Assembly (NCBI GenBank): GCA_029879665.1
Contig: JAOUPW010000057.1
Span: 1-8,366 of the forward strand
From: Rhodospirillales bacterium
Lineage (GTDB): Bacteria > Pseudomonadota > Alphaproteobacteria > Rhodospirillales > JAOUPW01
Reading direction: 5' to 3'
Length of the DNA stretch: 8,366 nucleotides
A program made the position numbers and the translations under genes. Positions within the stretch are counted from its first letter, which is position 1; every line of letters begins with the position of its first letter. The notes beneath the pieces were generated by a model. It did not search any database and had not been told where the DNA came from. It worked only from the letters and a program-made list of their open reading frames with translations. Shown here piece after piece: positions 1 to 7,504 of the stretch.

Positions 1-2
1 AC

Positions 3-1724
3 GAATTTAATAAACAGCCGGTTGAAAAGACCATCGAAACAATAGGTCAGGACAAGAATGGTAATGAAATTCCTCTGGAAATCTCGCTTTCTGATTGGAA
101 TTCGGATAACCGTAAGTTTTTTACGGCAATAATCAGGGACGTAACCGCCCGAAAAAATTATGAGCAGGAACTGCGTAATATTGGCGAAAAATACCAATCT
201 ATCATCAATACCACTTCCGAAGGATATTGGCTTCTTGACCGCAATCTCAACACCATAGAGGTCAACGATTCTCTTTGTGAAATGCTTGGGTATTCCCGCG
301 ATGAGATGATTGGAAAAAAACCAAGAGATTTCGTCGATGAAGAAAACGCCCAAATATTCGCCGCCCAACATGCGGCGCGTGAAAAAGTTGATCAACGAAA
401 ATATGAAGTTACCCTTTTGGGAAAAAACGGCGAAAAAATATATTCCGTTTTTAATGCGACATCCTTGCGGGATCCGGATGGCAACCTGGCGGGATCTTTT
501 GCGTTTGTCAGTGATATTTCAATCCATAAGCGGGCTGAGGAAGTGCTGATCGAAGCCAAGGCCCACGCCGACGCTGCAAATCGTGCAAAATCGGAATTTC
601 TTTCGTCCATGAGTCACGAACTCAGGACGCCGATGAACGCCATTCTTGGTTTTGGGCAGTTGCTTGATAACAACCCCAAGGAACCGCTGAGCGAGTCTCA
701 GAAGGATTTTGTCGCGCAAATCCTAAAGGGGGGCGAACATCTGCTGGACTTGATAAACGAGGTTCTGGATCTCGCCAAAATCGAAGCCGGCAGGATACCG
801 CTGACCATGGAGAGTGTCTGCATCGCAGATGTAATCGAAGAATGCATGATTCTTATGCAGCCGCAGGCCGAAAAACTGAAGGTATCACTTATTGATAAGA
901 CCAGGAAAAACGATCTTCCCAATCTTTGGGTTGATAGTACCCGATTTAAGCAAATTCTTCTTAACTTCATGTCGAATGCCGTCAAATACAATATTCCGGA
1001 GGGAACGGTCACCCTTGAATCAAGCCCTTGCGATGATGGATATCTGCGGATTACCGTCAAGGATACCGGAATGGGAATCTCCGAATTTAAGCAGATGCAC
1101 TTGTTTGAGCCTTTCAGCAGACTGGGTGCGGATCAGACAAATATAGAAGGCACGGGAATTGGACTGACCATCACCAAGAACCTTGTCGAGTTAATGAATG
1201 GCAGGATCGGTTTCGAAAGCGTCTCGGGAAAAGGGAGTTCGTTTTGGTTTGAATTTCCAATTTCCGTCCATGATAACAGCGCAGATTATAAAAAGCTCAA
1301 TAACTCCACAGATAGAAGTGAAATTGCCAGCCAAAATATTACAGAAGTACGAAAGCTGTTATATGTCGAAGATAATCCAGAAAACCTTCGGCTTATGGAG
1401 GGGATTGTCAACGGAATTCCCAACCTTTCCCTGGTATCGGCACATACTGCGGAATTGGGAATTGAATTGGCGAAAAGCGATAAACCGGATCTGATTTTAA
1501 TGGATATCCACCTGCCGGGCAAAAACGGGATTGAGGCCTTAAAGATCCTTCAGAATATGGACGACACCAAAGATATTCCGGTTATTGCCTTAAGTGCCGC
1601 CGCCAGGCTCGAGGATATTTCGCGTGGCAACGAGGCGGGTTTCTATCGATACTTAACCAAGCCATTCAAAATAAATGAAGTCGTTTCGACCATCGAAGAT
1701 GCGTTGGAGAGTTCGCATGGATAA
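3..1724 (+). CDS. Hybrid sensor histidine kinase, PAS-HisKA-HATPase-receiver (5' truncated by window edge)
   Basis: The frame is open from the first bases, so the true start lies to the left; 573 residues are visible. Numbering from the first full codon, residues 1-57 are the end of one PAS/PAC unit (IIRDVTARKNYEQEL) and about 61-180 are a second PAS domain ending in a typical PAC (FVSDISIHKRAEE). HisKA follows with the H-box SHELRTPMNAIL; the phospho-accepting His is residue 205 (codon 615-617). The HATPase (about 316-420) has an N-box (NFMSNAVKYN), DTGMGIS and GTGIGLTITKNL, so it looks catalytically complete. A receiver at about 452-570 carries the acidic pair in YVEDNPEN, phospho-Asp 501 (codon 1503-1505) and Lys 553 in LTKPF. 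No membrane segment and no HPt domain are seen in the visible part. It autophosphorylates on His and should pass phosphate through its own receiver and/or to the regulator whose start it overlaps by 8 bp. The signal is unknown. Confidence 0.96.
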   Translation, partial: EFNKQPVEKTIETIGQDKNGNEIPLEISLSDWNSDNRKFFTAIIRDVTARKNYEQELRNIGEKYQSIINTTSEGYWLLDRNLNTIEVNDSLCEMLGYSRDEMIGKKPRDFVDEENAQIFAAQHAAREKVDQRKYEVTLLGKNGEKIYSVFNATSLRDPDGNLAGSFAFVSDISIHKRAEEVLIEAKAHADAANRAKSEFLSSMSHELRTPMNAILGFGQLLDNNPKEPLSESQKDFVAQILKGGEHLLDLINEVLDLAKIEAGRIPLTMESVCIADVIEECMILMQPQAEKLKVSLIDKTRKNDLPNLWVDSTRFKQILLNFMSNAVKYNIPEGTVTLESSPCDDGYLRITVKDTGMGISEFKQMHLFEPFSRLGADQTNIEGTGIGLTITKNLVELMNGRIGFESVSGKGSSFWFEFPISVHDNSADYKKLNNSTDRSEIASQNITEVRKLLYVEDNPENLRLMEGIVNGIPNLSLVSAHTAELGIELAKSDKPDLILMDIHLPGKNGIEALKILQNMDDTKDIPVIALSAAARLEDISRGNEAGFYRYLTKPFKINEVVSTIEDALESSHG

Positions 1725-2814
1725 TTTTGATAAAGAAGCCCGGCAAGCGGAAATTCTGATCGTGGATGATAATCCGGCAAATGTGATGTTGCTGGAGAAA
1801 ATTCTCGAAAAGGAAGGTTTTGCCCATGTTTATAGTACAACGGACCCGCGGGTTGTTTTGGGCATGTATGAAGAGCACCGGTTTGACCTCATTCTCCTTG
1901 ATATCCGGATGCCGCATCTGGACGGATTTCAGGTGATGGAGCAACTGTCCAAAATTATCGAAGGGGATTATTTGCCGGTGCTGATTCTGACGGCTCAGAC
2001 CGACAAGGAAACCCGGCTTCGCGCCCTGGAACTGGGGGCCAAGGACTTCATCACCAAGCCCTTTGACCAGACCGAAGTCCTGCAGCGAATCCGTAACATG
2101 CTGGAAGTTCGTATTCTTTATAATTTCCAGCGTGATATGAATGAAATACTTGAAGAAAAGGTCCGCGAGCGCACCCAGGAACTGACCGACACCCGGCTTG
2201 AAATCATCCGGCGTTTAGGTCGGGCCGGTGAATACCGGGATAATGAAACCGGGATGCATGTAATCCGTATGAGCAAAAGCTGTCAGGCTCTCGCCCTGGG
2301 CGCGGGTTTAAGCGAAGAAACCGCGGAAATGATTCTAAACGCCAGCCCCATGCATGACGTTGGAAAAATCGGAATCCCCGATGGCATTCTTTTAAAGCCC
2401 GGCAAGCTTACCGCCGAAGAATGGGAAACGATGAAAACCCATTCCGAAATCGGAGCCGATATTCTTGATGAGCATTCTTCGGAAATGATCCAGATGGCGC
2501 AGAGAATTGCATTGACCCATCATGAAAAATGGGATGGTTCCGGGTATCCAAAAGGATTGAAGGGCGAAGAAATTCCCATTGAAGGGCGTATCGCGGCCGT
2601 ATGCGACGTCTTTGATGCGTTGACTTCCGACCGGCCATACAAAAAAGCATGGCCTATACAAGATGCAATCAATCATATCAATGAAAATTCCGGATCGCAT
2701 TTTGACCCCCGTCTGGTGGAAATTTTCAACAAGGTGCTTCCGGAAATTCTCAGGATTCGCGAGCAACATATGGATGAGGAGAGTTCCGAAAATACCAAAC
2801 CCGAAGTAGCGTAA
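1717..2814 (+). CDS. Response regulator with HD-GYP cyclic-di-GMP phosphodiesterase domain
   Basis: A 365-residue protein built as receiver (about 11-130), a helical linker (about 135-165, rich in E/R/K and probably coiled-coil) and an HD-GYP domain (about 165-350). The receiver has acidic D17/D18, phospho-Asp D62 in LLDIRMP, and K114 in ITKPF. The HD-GYP domain keeps the HD pair (H213, D214 in MHDVGKIGIPD), the HHE triplet 268-270 and the GYP triplet 276-278, plus the DVFDALTSDRPYK helix, so active hydrolysis of cyclic-di-GMP is expected. I chose the ATG at 1717 over one 42 bp upstream because GGAGA at 1706-1710 sits 6 nt before it and the receiver follows directly. It overlaps the kinase stop by 8 bp, which implies translational coupling and a cognate pair. 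The layout resembles RpfG-type regulators, but I see no Rpf synthase gene here, so I give no symbol. Phosphorylation of D62 probably switches the phosphodiesterase. Confidence 0.96.
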   Translation: MDNFDKEARQAEILIVDDNPANVMLLEKILEKEGFAHVYSTTDPRVVLGMYEEHRFDLILLDIRMPHLDGFQVMEQLSKIIEGDYLPVLILTAQTDKETRLRALELGAKDFITKPFDQTEVLQRIRNMLEVRILYNFQRDMNEILEEKVRERTQELTDTRLEIIRRLGRAGEYRDNETGMHVIRMSKSCQALALGAGLSEETAEMILNASPMHDVGKIGIPDGILLKPGKLTAEEWETMKTHSEIGADILDEHSSEMIQMAQRIALTHHEKWDGSGYPKGLKGEEIPIEGRIAAVCDVFDALTSDRPYKKAWPIQDAINHINENSGSHFDPRLVEIFNKVLPEILRIREQHMDEESSENTKPEVA

Positions 2815-2863
2815 ACTTCTGTTATTTAAAAAGATTTTGAAGAACCCCGAGGCGGCCCGCACA

Positions 2864-2896
2864 CGTGGACATAATAGGGACATATTTATTACCACG
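2864..2896. repeat. Small repeat structure: two GGACATA copies 11 bp apart inside a CGTGG/CCACG inverted pair
   Basis: GGACATA occurs at 2867-2873 and again at 2878-2884, an offset of exactly 11 bp, close to one helical turn. CGTGG (2864-2868) and CCACG (2892-2896) form an inverted pair that encloses both copies. It lies in the 169-bp gap between the HD-GYP gene and the DUF4139 gene, 88 bp upstream of the latter's start. The spacing would suit a tandem operator read by a DNA-binding protein. Alternatively the AT-rich ACATATTTATT-like string could be a relic of a small mobile element. Both readings are inference. The rest of this gap shows no gene and no convincing terminator. Confidence 0.35.
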
Positions 2897-2983
2897 CTTT
2901 AGCCGCAATTGTTTCATACCTCTCCTCATTGATTTTATCCGCTCGCCGGTCGGGGTCGGGCCATACGAATTAGGGAGAAACAG

Positions 2984-5080
2984 ATGCCGAGATTATTGCG
3001 GTCTATTTATCGGATAGTTTTGGCGGTATGGGCTTCGTTCCTGATGGTGCCCATGGCTGTTGCCGACAACGAATTGCCGCTAAGGCGCGTTATGCTGTCA
3101 ACCGGCGGCGTCGGTTATTTTGAGCATGAGGCGATTGTCGAAGGCAGCGGCGAGTTGTTCCTTGTCGCTCGGCTCGATCAGGTCGACGATATTTTGAAAA
3201 GCATCGTTGTTTACGATGATCAGGGTCAGGTGGGCTTTATCGATCTTCCCGGCAGGGAACCTCTTGATCAGTTGTTCAGAGATATCCCCTTCGCCTCCGC
3301 CGATATGGCATCTCCCGTCAGATTGATGAATGCGCTTCAGGGCGCACGGGTTGAATCCCTGGGGCAGAAAAAGCTCATGGGCCGGATTATCCGCGTCCTT
3401 CCCGAAGTCGTCCAACTGGAAAACGGAGGAGGCGCGCTGACTCGGCATCGGGTCAGCCTGATGACGGACGACGGCATTCAACAGTTCATTCTTGAGGAAG
3501 CCGAAACCGTCCGCTTCACCGATCCGAAACTGCAAGCCCAGGTCGACGAGGCTTTGAAGGCGATCGCCGAACACAAGACAAGTCAAAACCGGAGGTTAAG
3601 AATTGGTCTTAAAGGCAATGGTAGGCGTACGGTTCGTGTTGGCTATGTGGTCGAAATCCCGCTGTGGAAAAGTTCCTACAGGTTGACGTTGCCGGGCGAT
3701 TCGGAATCGAAAAAAGGACACCTTCAAGGGTGGGCCGTTGTCGAAAACAACAGCGGTCATGCGTGGGAAAACGTGGAACTGACCCTGGTTTCGGGAAACC
3801 CGGTGACCTTCCGTCAGGCGCTTTACACTAGCTATTATGTCAATCGTCCGGAAGTTCCGGTCGAGGTTCTGGGCCGGATCCTTCCTAAAACCGATCAAGG
3901 TTCCCTCGAAAACAAAGATGAGCAAAGGTCCCGCGATCTTAGGCGGCGGATGGATCAGATCCGATCGAAATCATCCGGGCCTGCCGGCTCGTCGATGATG
4001 AAAAAGCCCGGTGAGGCGGAAGTGATGATGGCGCCGGAGTCTACTTTTGCGGGCGCGCCGGCATTCCCTCCCAGATCCGCGCTATTGGCGAATGTTGCGG
4101 AAAGCACCGAAGCTGCGGCTCAGGTTCTGTTTCGCCTGCCTAAACCCGTGTCTGTTGGCAAGGGGTATTCCGTTAATGTTCCCATCGTTGACCGCGACGT
4201 TCCCATTCAACGAATTTCAATCTATCAACCTGCAACACATGCGCGCCATCCATTGGCATCAATCGAACTGAAGAACGACGGCCCGTCGGGGCTGCCACCC
4301 GGAATTTTAACGATTTACGAACGTCAGAAAACCAACGGACAATTCTTTGTCGGCGATGCCCAGCTGACAACACTTCCGGCGGGCGAAGAAAGGCTGGTCA
4401 GTTTTGCGTTGGATCAGAAAACACTGATTGATAAAACTGTCGATCAGAAAAGCTTGTACATTTCGGGATCCATCCGGGGGGGCGTCTATCGCAGAACCTT
4501 GGAACATCGGCTGACGACAACCTATCGCCTGAAATCACCGCTACAGGAAAACCGGATGTTCATTATCGAGCATCCCCGCCGTCAGGGATGGGAATTGGTT
4601 GCGCCTTCTCCGGAAAAGGCAATGCTTGCTATGGGGAATTACCGCATCAAGTCCGAAGTCGCAAAAGCGGAAACGAAAACATTGAATGTTGTTATGACCA
4701 AGCCCGTGGAAGAGACGGTCGGCCTTTCGACTTTATCCCTCGACCGGATAGGCGCTTTTATCCGAGCGGATAGGCTGAGTCCGGAACTCAAAAATGCCTT
4801 TTCCAAAATTAGTCAACTTTCTGGGAATATCGAGAAGATCAAATCATCCATTTCCGAACAGCAAAAACAGCGGCAAGACATTGCCGGAGAACAAAAACGG
4901 ATAAGGGATAATCTCGCCCGCGTTCCGCAAAACAGCGATCTTTATGTCCGTTATATGAAAAAACTGAATTCCCAGGAGGACATTATGGACTCGCTTTCGG
5001 AATCTCTGAAACAGGTACGGGCGCAGCTAGTGAAAGCGAAAGAGGCGCTTGCTGACTTTATTGCGTCTTTGGATATTTAA
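2984..5080 (+). CDS. Exported DUF4139 domain-containing protein with C-terminal coiled coil
   Basis: A 698-residue protein. The start is set by AGGGAG at 2972-2977 close before the ATG and by a signal peptide (basic MPRLLRSIYR, hydrophobic core, AVA cleavage site after residue 27), so the mature protein should be periplasmic or outer-surface. The DUF4139 signature is seen at about 217-281: VGYVVEIPLWKSSYRL, then GWAVVENNSGHAWENVELTL and VSGNPVTF. Residues 300-378 are low-complexity and charged, with KS/GS/MMKK/MMAPES stretches, probably a flexible insert. The DUF4139-like beta-rich part resumes at about 380-580. Residues 600-698 are strongly helical and charged (Q/K/E/R-rich), a predicted coiled coil. 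Proteins with this domain are sometimes named mucoidy inhibitor MuiA, but in those the coiled coil precedes DUF4139, so the name should not be transferred. The molecular function is unknown. It is flanked by gaps of 169 and 282 bp, so it is probably transcribed alone. Confidence 0.93.
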   Translation: MPRLLRSIYRIVLAVWASFLMVPMAVADNELPLRRVMLSTGGVGYFEHEAIVEGSGELFLVARLDQVDDILKSIVVYDDQGQVGFIDLPGREPLDQLFRDIPFASADMASPVRLMNALQGARVESLGQKKLMGRIIRVLPEVVQLENGGGALTRHRVSLMTDDGIQQFILEEAETVRFTDPKLQAQVDEALKAIAEHKTSQNRRLRIGLKGNGRRTVRVGYVVEIPLWKSSYRLTLPGDSESKKGHLQGWAVVENNSGHAWENVELTLVSGNPVTFRQALYTSYYVNRPEVPVEVLGRILPKTDQGSLENKDEQRSRDLRRRMDQIRSKSSGPAGSSMMKKPGEAEVMMAPESTFAGAPAFPPRSALLANVAESTEAAAQVLFRLPKPVSVGKGYSVNVPIVDRDVPIQRISIYQPATHARHPLASIELKNDGPSGLPPGILTIYERQKTNGQFFVGDAQLTTLPAGEERLVSFALDQKTLIDKTVDQKSLYISGSIRGGVYRRTLEHRLTTTYRLKSPLQENRMFIIEHPRRQGWELVAPSPEKAMLAMGNYRIKSEVAKAETKTLNVVMTKPVEETVGLSTLSLDRIGAFIRADRLSPELKNAFSKISQLSGNIEKIKSSISEQQKQRQDIAGEQKRIRDNLARVPQNSDLYVRYMKKLNSQEDIMDSLSESLKQVRAQLVKAKEALADFIASLDI

Positions 5081-5265
5081 GTATCCCGTCTGTCTTCGTC
5101 CGCTCCTTGTTCAGCCTGCTGAATCAGAATTGAGGCATGGCGACAAAGGGCGTTGAAGTGTCCTGCGAGGCTGCTGGCCATCTCGGTTTACTCTAAATGC
5201 AGTTATCGCAACGCTGCCCTGCGTATCCGTTTTATTTATTCTTCCGGACGGTATGGAGGAAAGGT

Positions 5266-5319
5266 AAGCCGGTAATTGGGGGAACCCGAAGCCGGTAGCA
5301 TGCTTCCCGTGGGCCGGCT
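5266..5319. repeat. Short direct and inverted repeats, possible structured RNA, in the 5081-5362 gap
   Basis: AAGCCGGTA occurs twice, at 5266-5274 and 5289-5297 (offset 23 bp). AGCCGG in either copy (5267-5272 or 5290-5295) can pair with CCGGCT at 5314-5319. Inside the larger loop GGGAA (5280-5284) can pair with TTCCC (5304-5308), so nested or alternative hairpins are possible. There is no T-run after the stems on either strand, so it is a poor intrinsic terminator. The gap lies between the stop of the DUF4139 gene (+) and the stop of the small exported protein (-), so transcripts converge here. It matches no riboswitch or ncRNA class that I recognise. The rest of the 282-bp gap shows no gene I can support. 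Confidence 0.3.
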
Positions 5320-5362
5320 AACTTATTGAAACGTGCAATGTAACGATTTTTGGTGCCAAAGA

Positions 5363-5665
5363 TCAGGTCTTGGTCCGGTCTTCGTTGTCCCGGTTGGGGG
5401 AAGTGCCGGGGTCGGGAATCGGCTTGTTTCGATTCGGGTGGATTCGCCTGATAATGATATCCCCGTTTTCAAGAATCTCGGGCGCTTCGTATTGCGGGAT
5501 CGATTGCAGCAGCAACTCGAATCGGCGGAGGATATCCCGCGTCGCCTCTTCAATATGCTGGCGGGGGCTGTCGGGTGCGGCGCGGTCTTCAGGCGAATGT
5601 GCGCCGGCCGGAATAGGCAGGGCAAAAACAGCCGAAATCAGACAGGCGGCGGGAAAAAGGCGCAT
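5363..5665 (-). CDS. Small exported protein of unknown function with C-terminal NGDIIIRR motif
   Basis: A 100-residue protein. The ATG at 5665 is preceded on the - strand by AAGGA (5673-5677) at 7 nt spacing. Residues 1-22 form a clear signal peptide (MRLF, hydrophobic core, AGA cleavage site before His23), giving a mature protein of about 78 residues for the periplasm. Residues 35-55 look like an amphipathic helix (EEATRDILRRFELLLQSI), followed by QYEAPEILENGDIIIRR and a charged, proline-rich tail. I recall small alphaproteobacterial periplasmic proteins sharing the helix plus a Y.xPE.L.NGDI..RR pattern; some are labelled AAA+ family ATPase in databases, but this one has no Walker motif, so that label would be wrong here. 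Several longer open frames overlap it on the other strand and are shadows: none has a signal peptide, a ribosome site and a recognisable motif together. It is divergent from the DUF3750 gene. Confidence 0.82.
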   Translation of the reverse strand: MRLFPAACLISAVFALPIPAGAHSPEDRAAPDSPRQHIEEATRDILRRFELLLQSIPQYEAPEILENGDIIIRRIHPNRNKPIPDPGTSPNRDNEDRTKT

Positions 5666-5790
5666 GGGAAAATCCTTCTCGCAATGAATCTCAAATGTAC
5701 GTGATCCTAACCGGGAAAAGGGGCATTAATTGGGCAAATAATGACATGAATATTGGCGGATTCCCCACAAATATATTATTCTCGGCGGTA

Positions 5791-6522
5791 ATGAAATGGA
5801 CTGCATGTTTATTTATTCTGGCGTTTTTTATAACCGCGGACGACGTGCGGGCGCAGGGCCCCATGAACGGTGACTGGCGAACGGCCAGTCGGGAATCCGC
5901 AGGCATTGCCCCCGATCCGGGCACTACGCCTGAAGCCGTGATCCAGGTTTATGCCGCCCGTGCCTGGAGCTGGCGCGGGTATTTCGGCGTTCATAGCTGG
6001 TTTGCGACCAAGCCAACGAACGCTAAGGAATTCACGGTCTATGAAGTCATCGGTTGGCGAGTGCGCCGGGGAATGTCGGCAGTTGCCATCAGCAACCGAC
6101 CGGCGGACGGGCGATGGTTCGGTTCGATTCCCACATTGATCGCCGATCTTCGTGGCGACGGCGTTGATGATGTTATCCGCCGAATTGATTTGGCGGCCAA
6201 ATCCTATCCGTTTCCAAATGAATACACTGTCTGGCCAGGCCCCAACAGCAACACCTTCACGGCATACGTAGCGCGTACGGTGCCGGAACTGAAACTGGAT
6301 CTGCCACCAACGGCCATCGGCAAGGATTATCTTCCGGGCAATACTTTCTTTGCCCGCAGCCCGAGCGGTACCGGTGGTCAGGTTTCGCTGTTCGGTCTGT
6401 TCGGAATTCTCATTGGTAGCGAAGAAGGTCTGGAGATCAATATCCTTGGCCTGACATTCGGAATAGACATTCTGGATCCGGCCCTGAAACTTCCAATGAT
6501 TGGCCGCATCGGTGCTGATTAA
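5791..6522 (+). CDS. Exported DUF3750 family protein
   Basis: A 243-residue protein from the ATG at 5791. This start gives a textbook signal peptide (MKWTACLFILAFFITA, then VRA cleavage after residue 21). In-frame ATGs at 5746 and 5695 would add 15 or 32 residues ahead of it. None of the three has a strong ribosome site (GGCGG at 5784-5788 is very close to 5791), so the start is uncertain. The mature protein carries the features I associate with DUF3750: AVIQVYAARAWSWRGYFGVHSW (about 49-70 in two parts), VYEVIGWRVRRG (83-94), GRWFGSIP, DVIRRIDLAAKSYPF and the strongly kept WPGPNSNTF (148-156). The C-terminal part (195-240) is Gly- and hydrophobic-rich, so it could touch the membrane. Function is unknown; the conserved H, W and N residues could mark an enzyme, but I cannot assign a reaction. 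It is followed 61 bp later by the lipoprotein gene in the same direction, so the two may be co-transcribed. Confidence 0.88.
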   Translation: MKWTACLFILAFFITADDVRAQGPMNGDWRTASRESAGIAPDPGTTPEAVIQVYAARAWSWRGYFGVHSWFATKPTNAKEFTVYEVIGWRVRRGMSAVAISNRPADGRWFGSIPTLIADLRGDGVDDVIRRIDLAAKSYPFPNEYTVWPGPNSNTFTAYVARTVPELKLDLPPTAIGKDYLPGNTFFARSPSGTGGQVSLFGLFGILIGSEEGLEINILGLTFGIDILDPALKLPMIGRIGAD

Positions 6523-6583
6523 TCGAACTATTTCATGTATTGTAAATTTTTCTCAGAGTTAAAAAATAAAGGAACATCGTGTT

Positions 6584-7477
6584 GTGAAAATAAGTGACCT
6601 TGCGACCCTATTTATTCCGATTTCTTTTTTGATTATTTCCCTCTCGGGATGTCAGAGCATAGGCGGACTGGGGTCGGGAAAACCCCCCTTGCTTGAAACG
6701 CAACGGATCGAAAGCGCCGAAGCCCAGTACCGCAGAGGTTTGCAATATAGCAGTGGCCTGCGCGTCAAACAGGATTTTGAAAAGGCGGCTGAATGGTTCC
6801 GTCTGGCTGCGGAAAAAGGACACACCGGGGCTCAGTATATGTTGGGGGACGCCTATTATTACGGTCGTGGTGTTGCTAAAAAACAAAAAGAAGGGGTGAA
6901 GTGGCTGAGCAAAGCCGCCGCCAACAACCATGCTCGGGCCCAGTATCGTTTGGGCGATGCTTTTATCAACGGCCGGGGAGTGGAACTGGACCTTGCCTGG
7001 GGCGCCCGTTGGTTCGGCAAGGCCGCCATGCAGGGCCACAAGGAAGCACAGTTCTCGCTTGCCGTTTCCTTTGCAACCGGGCTGGGACTTCAGGTTGACA
7101 ATATCGAAGCCTGGAAGTGGCTGACCCTGGCCAGCAATGCGGGAAATAAAAAGGCGGATGAGGTCAGAGCCAAAATCGGCGAAAAAATGAATGCCGAAGA
7201 AATCTCAAAGGCACAAAAGTTGTCTTCGTCCTGGAAGAAATCCGCATCAAAAATATACGCCGACCGTCCAACCGTCCGTTATGTGCAATATGTTCTCTCC
7301 ATCATGGGGTACCGTCTGGGAAAAGTAGACGGCATCATGGGCGCGAAGACGAAACGCGCGGTAGAAGATTATCGCAGGAAATCCGGACTTCCCTCAGTTG
7401 GCGGCATCACGCCCGAAATGGTAAAACGCCTGCGCGCCGATCCGGCTTCCCGGCCGAAACCCAAACCGGCGAGCTGA
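6584..7477 (+). CDS. Lipoprotein with Sel1-like repeats and a C-terminal peptidoglycan-binding domain
   Basis: A 297-residue protein starting at GTG 6584, with AAAGGAA at 6568-6574 and 9 nt spacing. The N-terminus is a lipoprotein signal with lipobox LSGC, so lipidation is expected at Cys23. About four Sel1-like repeats follow (roughly 44-80, 81-116, 117-152, 153-188), each of the form AQY.LGDAY..GRGV....A..W..KAA..G; the first and last are less regular. Residues 189-228 are a charged linker. Residues about 230-285 are a PG_binding_1-type fold (VQYVLSIMGY, GKVDGIMGAKTKRAVEDY, GITPEMVKRL). The tail is Pro/Lys-rich (PKPKP). Sel1 repeats are protein-interaction scaffolds, and the C-terminal domain usually binds peptidoglycan, so this is probably an envelope scaffold tethered to the membrane by its lipid and to the wall by its C-terminus. 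No catalytic domain is visible. It lies 61 bp after the DUF3750 gene. Confidence 0.92.
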   Translation: MKISDLATLFIPISFLIISLSGCQSIGGLGSGKPPLLETQRIESAEAQYRRGLQYSSGLRVKQDFEKAAEWFRLAAEKGHTGAQYMLGDAYYYGRGVAKKQKEGVKWLSKAAANNHARAQYRLGDAFINGRGVELDLAWGARWFGKAAMQGHKEAQFSLAVSFATGLGLQVDNIEAWKWLTLASNAGNKKADEVRAKIGEKMNAEEISKAQKLSSSWKKSASKIYADRPTVRYVQYVLSIMGYRLGKVDGIMGAKTKRAVEDYRRKSGLPSVGGITPEMVKRLRADPASRPKPKPAS

Positions 7478-7504
7478 CCTTGATTGCGATTCGAACATAA
7501 GAAA

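Noticed and set aside
2392..2895. A 167-residue - strand open frame over the HD-GYP region
   Set aside because: Lies opposite strongly conserved HD-GYP motifs; its translation has no domain pattern.
2909..2938. Possible promoter: TTGTTT (2909-2914), 18 bp, TTTTAT (2933-2938) before the DUF4139 gene
   Set aside because: Weak match in both boxes and AT-rich surroundings; not distinguishable from chance by eye.
3098..3925. Two - strand open frames (162 and 109 residues) opposite the DUF4139 gene
   Set aside because: Antisense to a gene with a signal peptide, ribosome site and family signature; no motif of their own.
5077..5181. A 34-residue - strand open frame, MASSLAGHFNALCRHASIL..., whose end overlaps the DUF4139 stop
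   Set aside because: No ribosome site before its ATG, no recognisable motif, and length easily explained by chance; conservation would be needed to accept it.
5256..5320. Resemblance to a riboswitch or a group II intron end
   Set aside because: The string lacks the conserved cores I know for cobalamin, glycine or cyclic-di-GMP riboswitches and for intron domain V.
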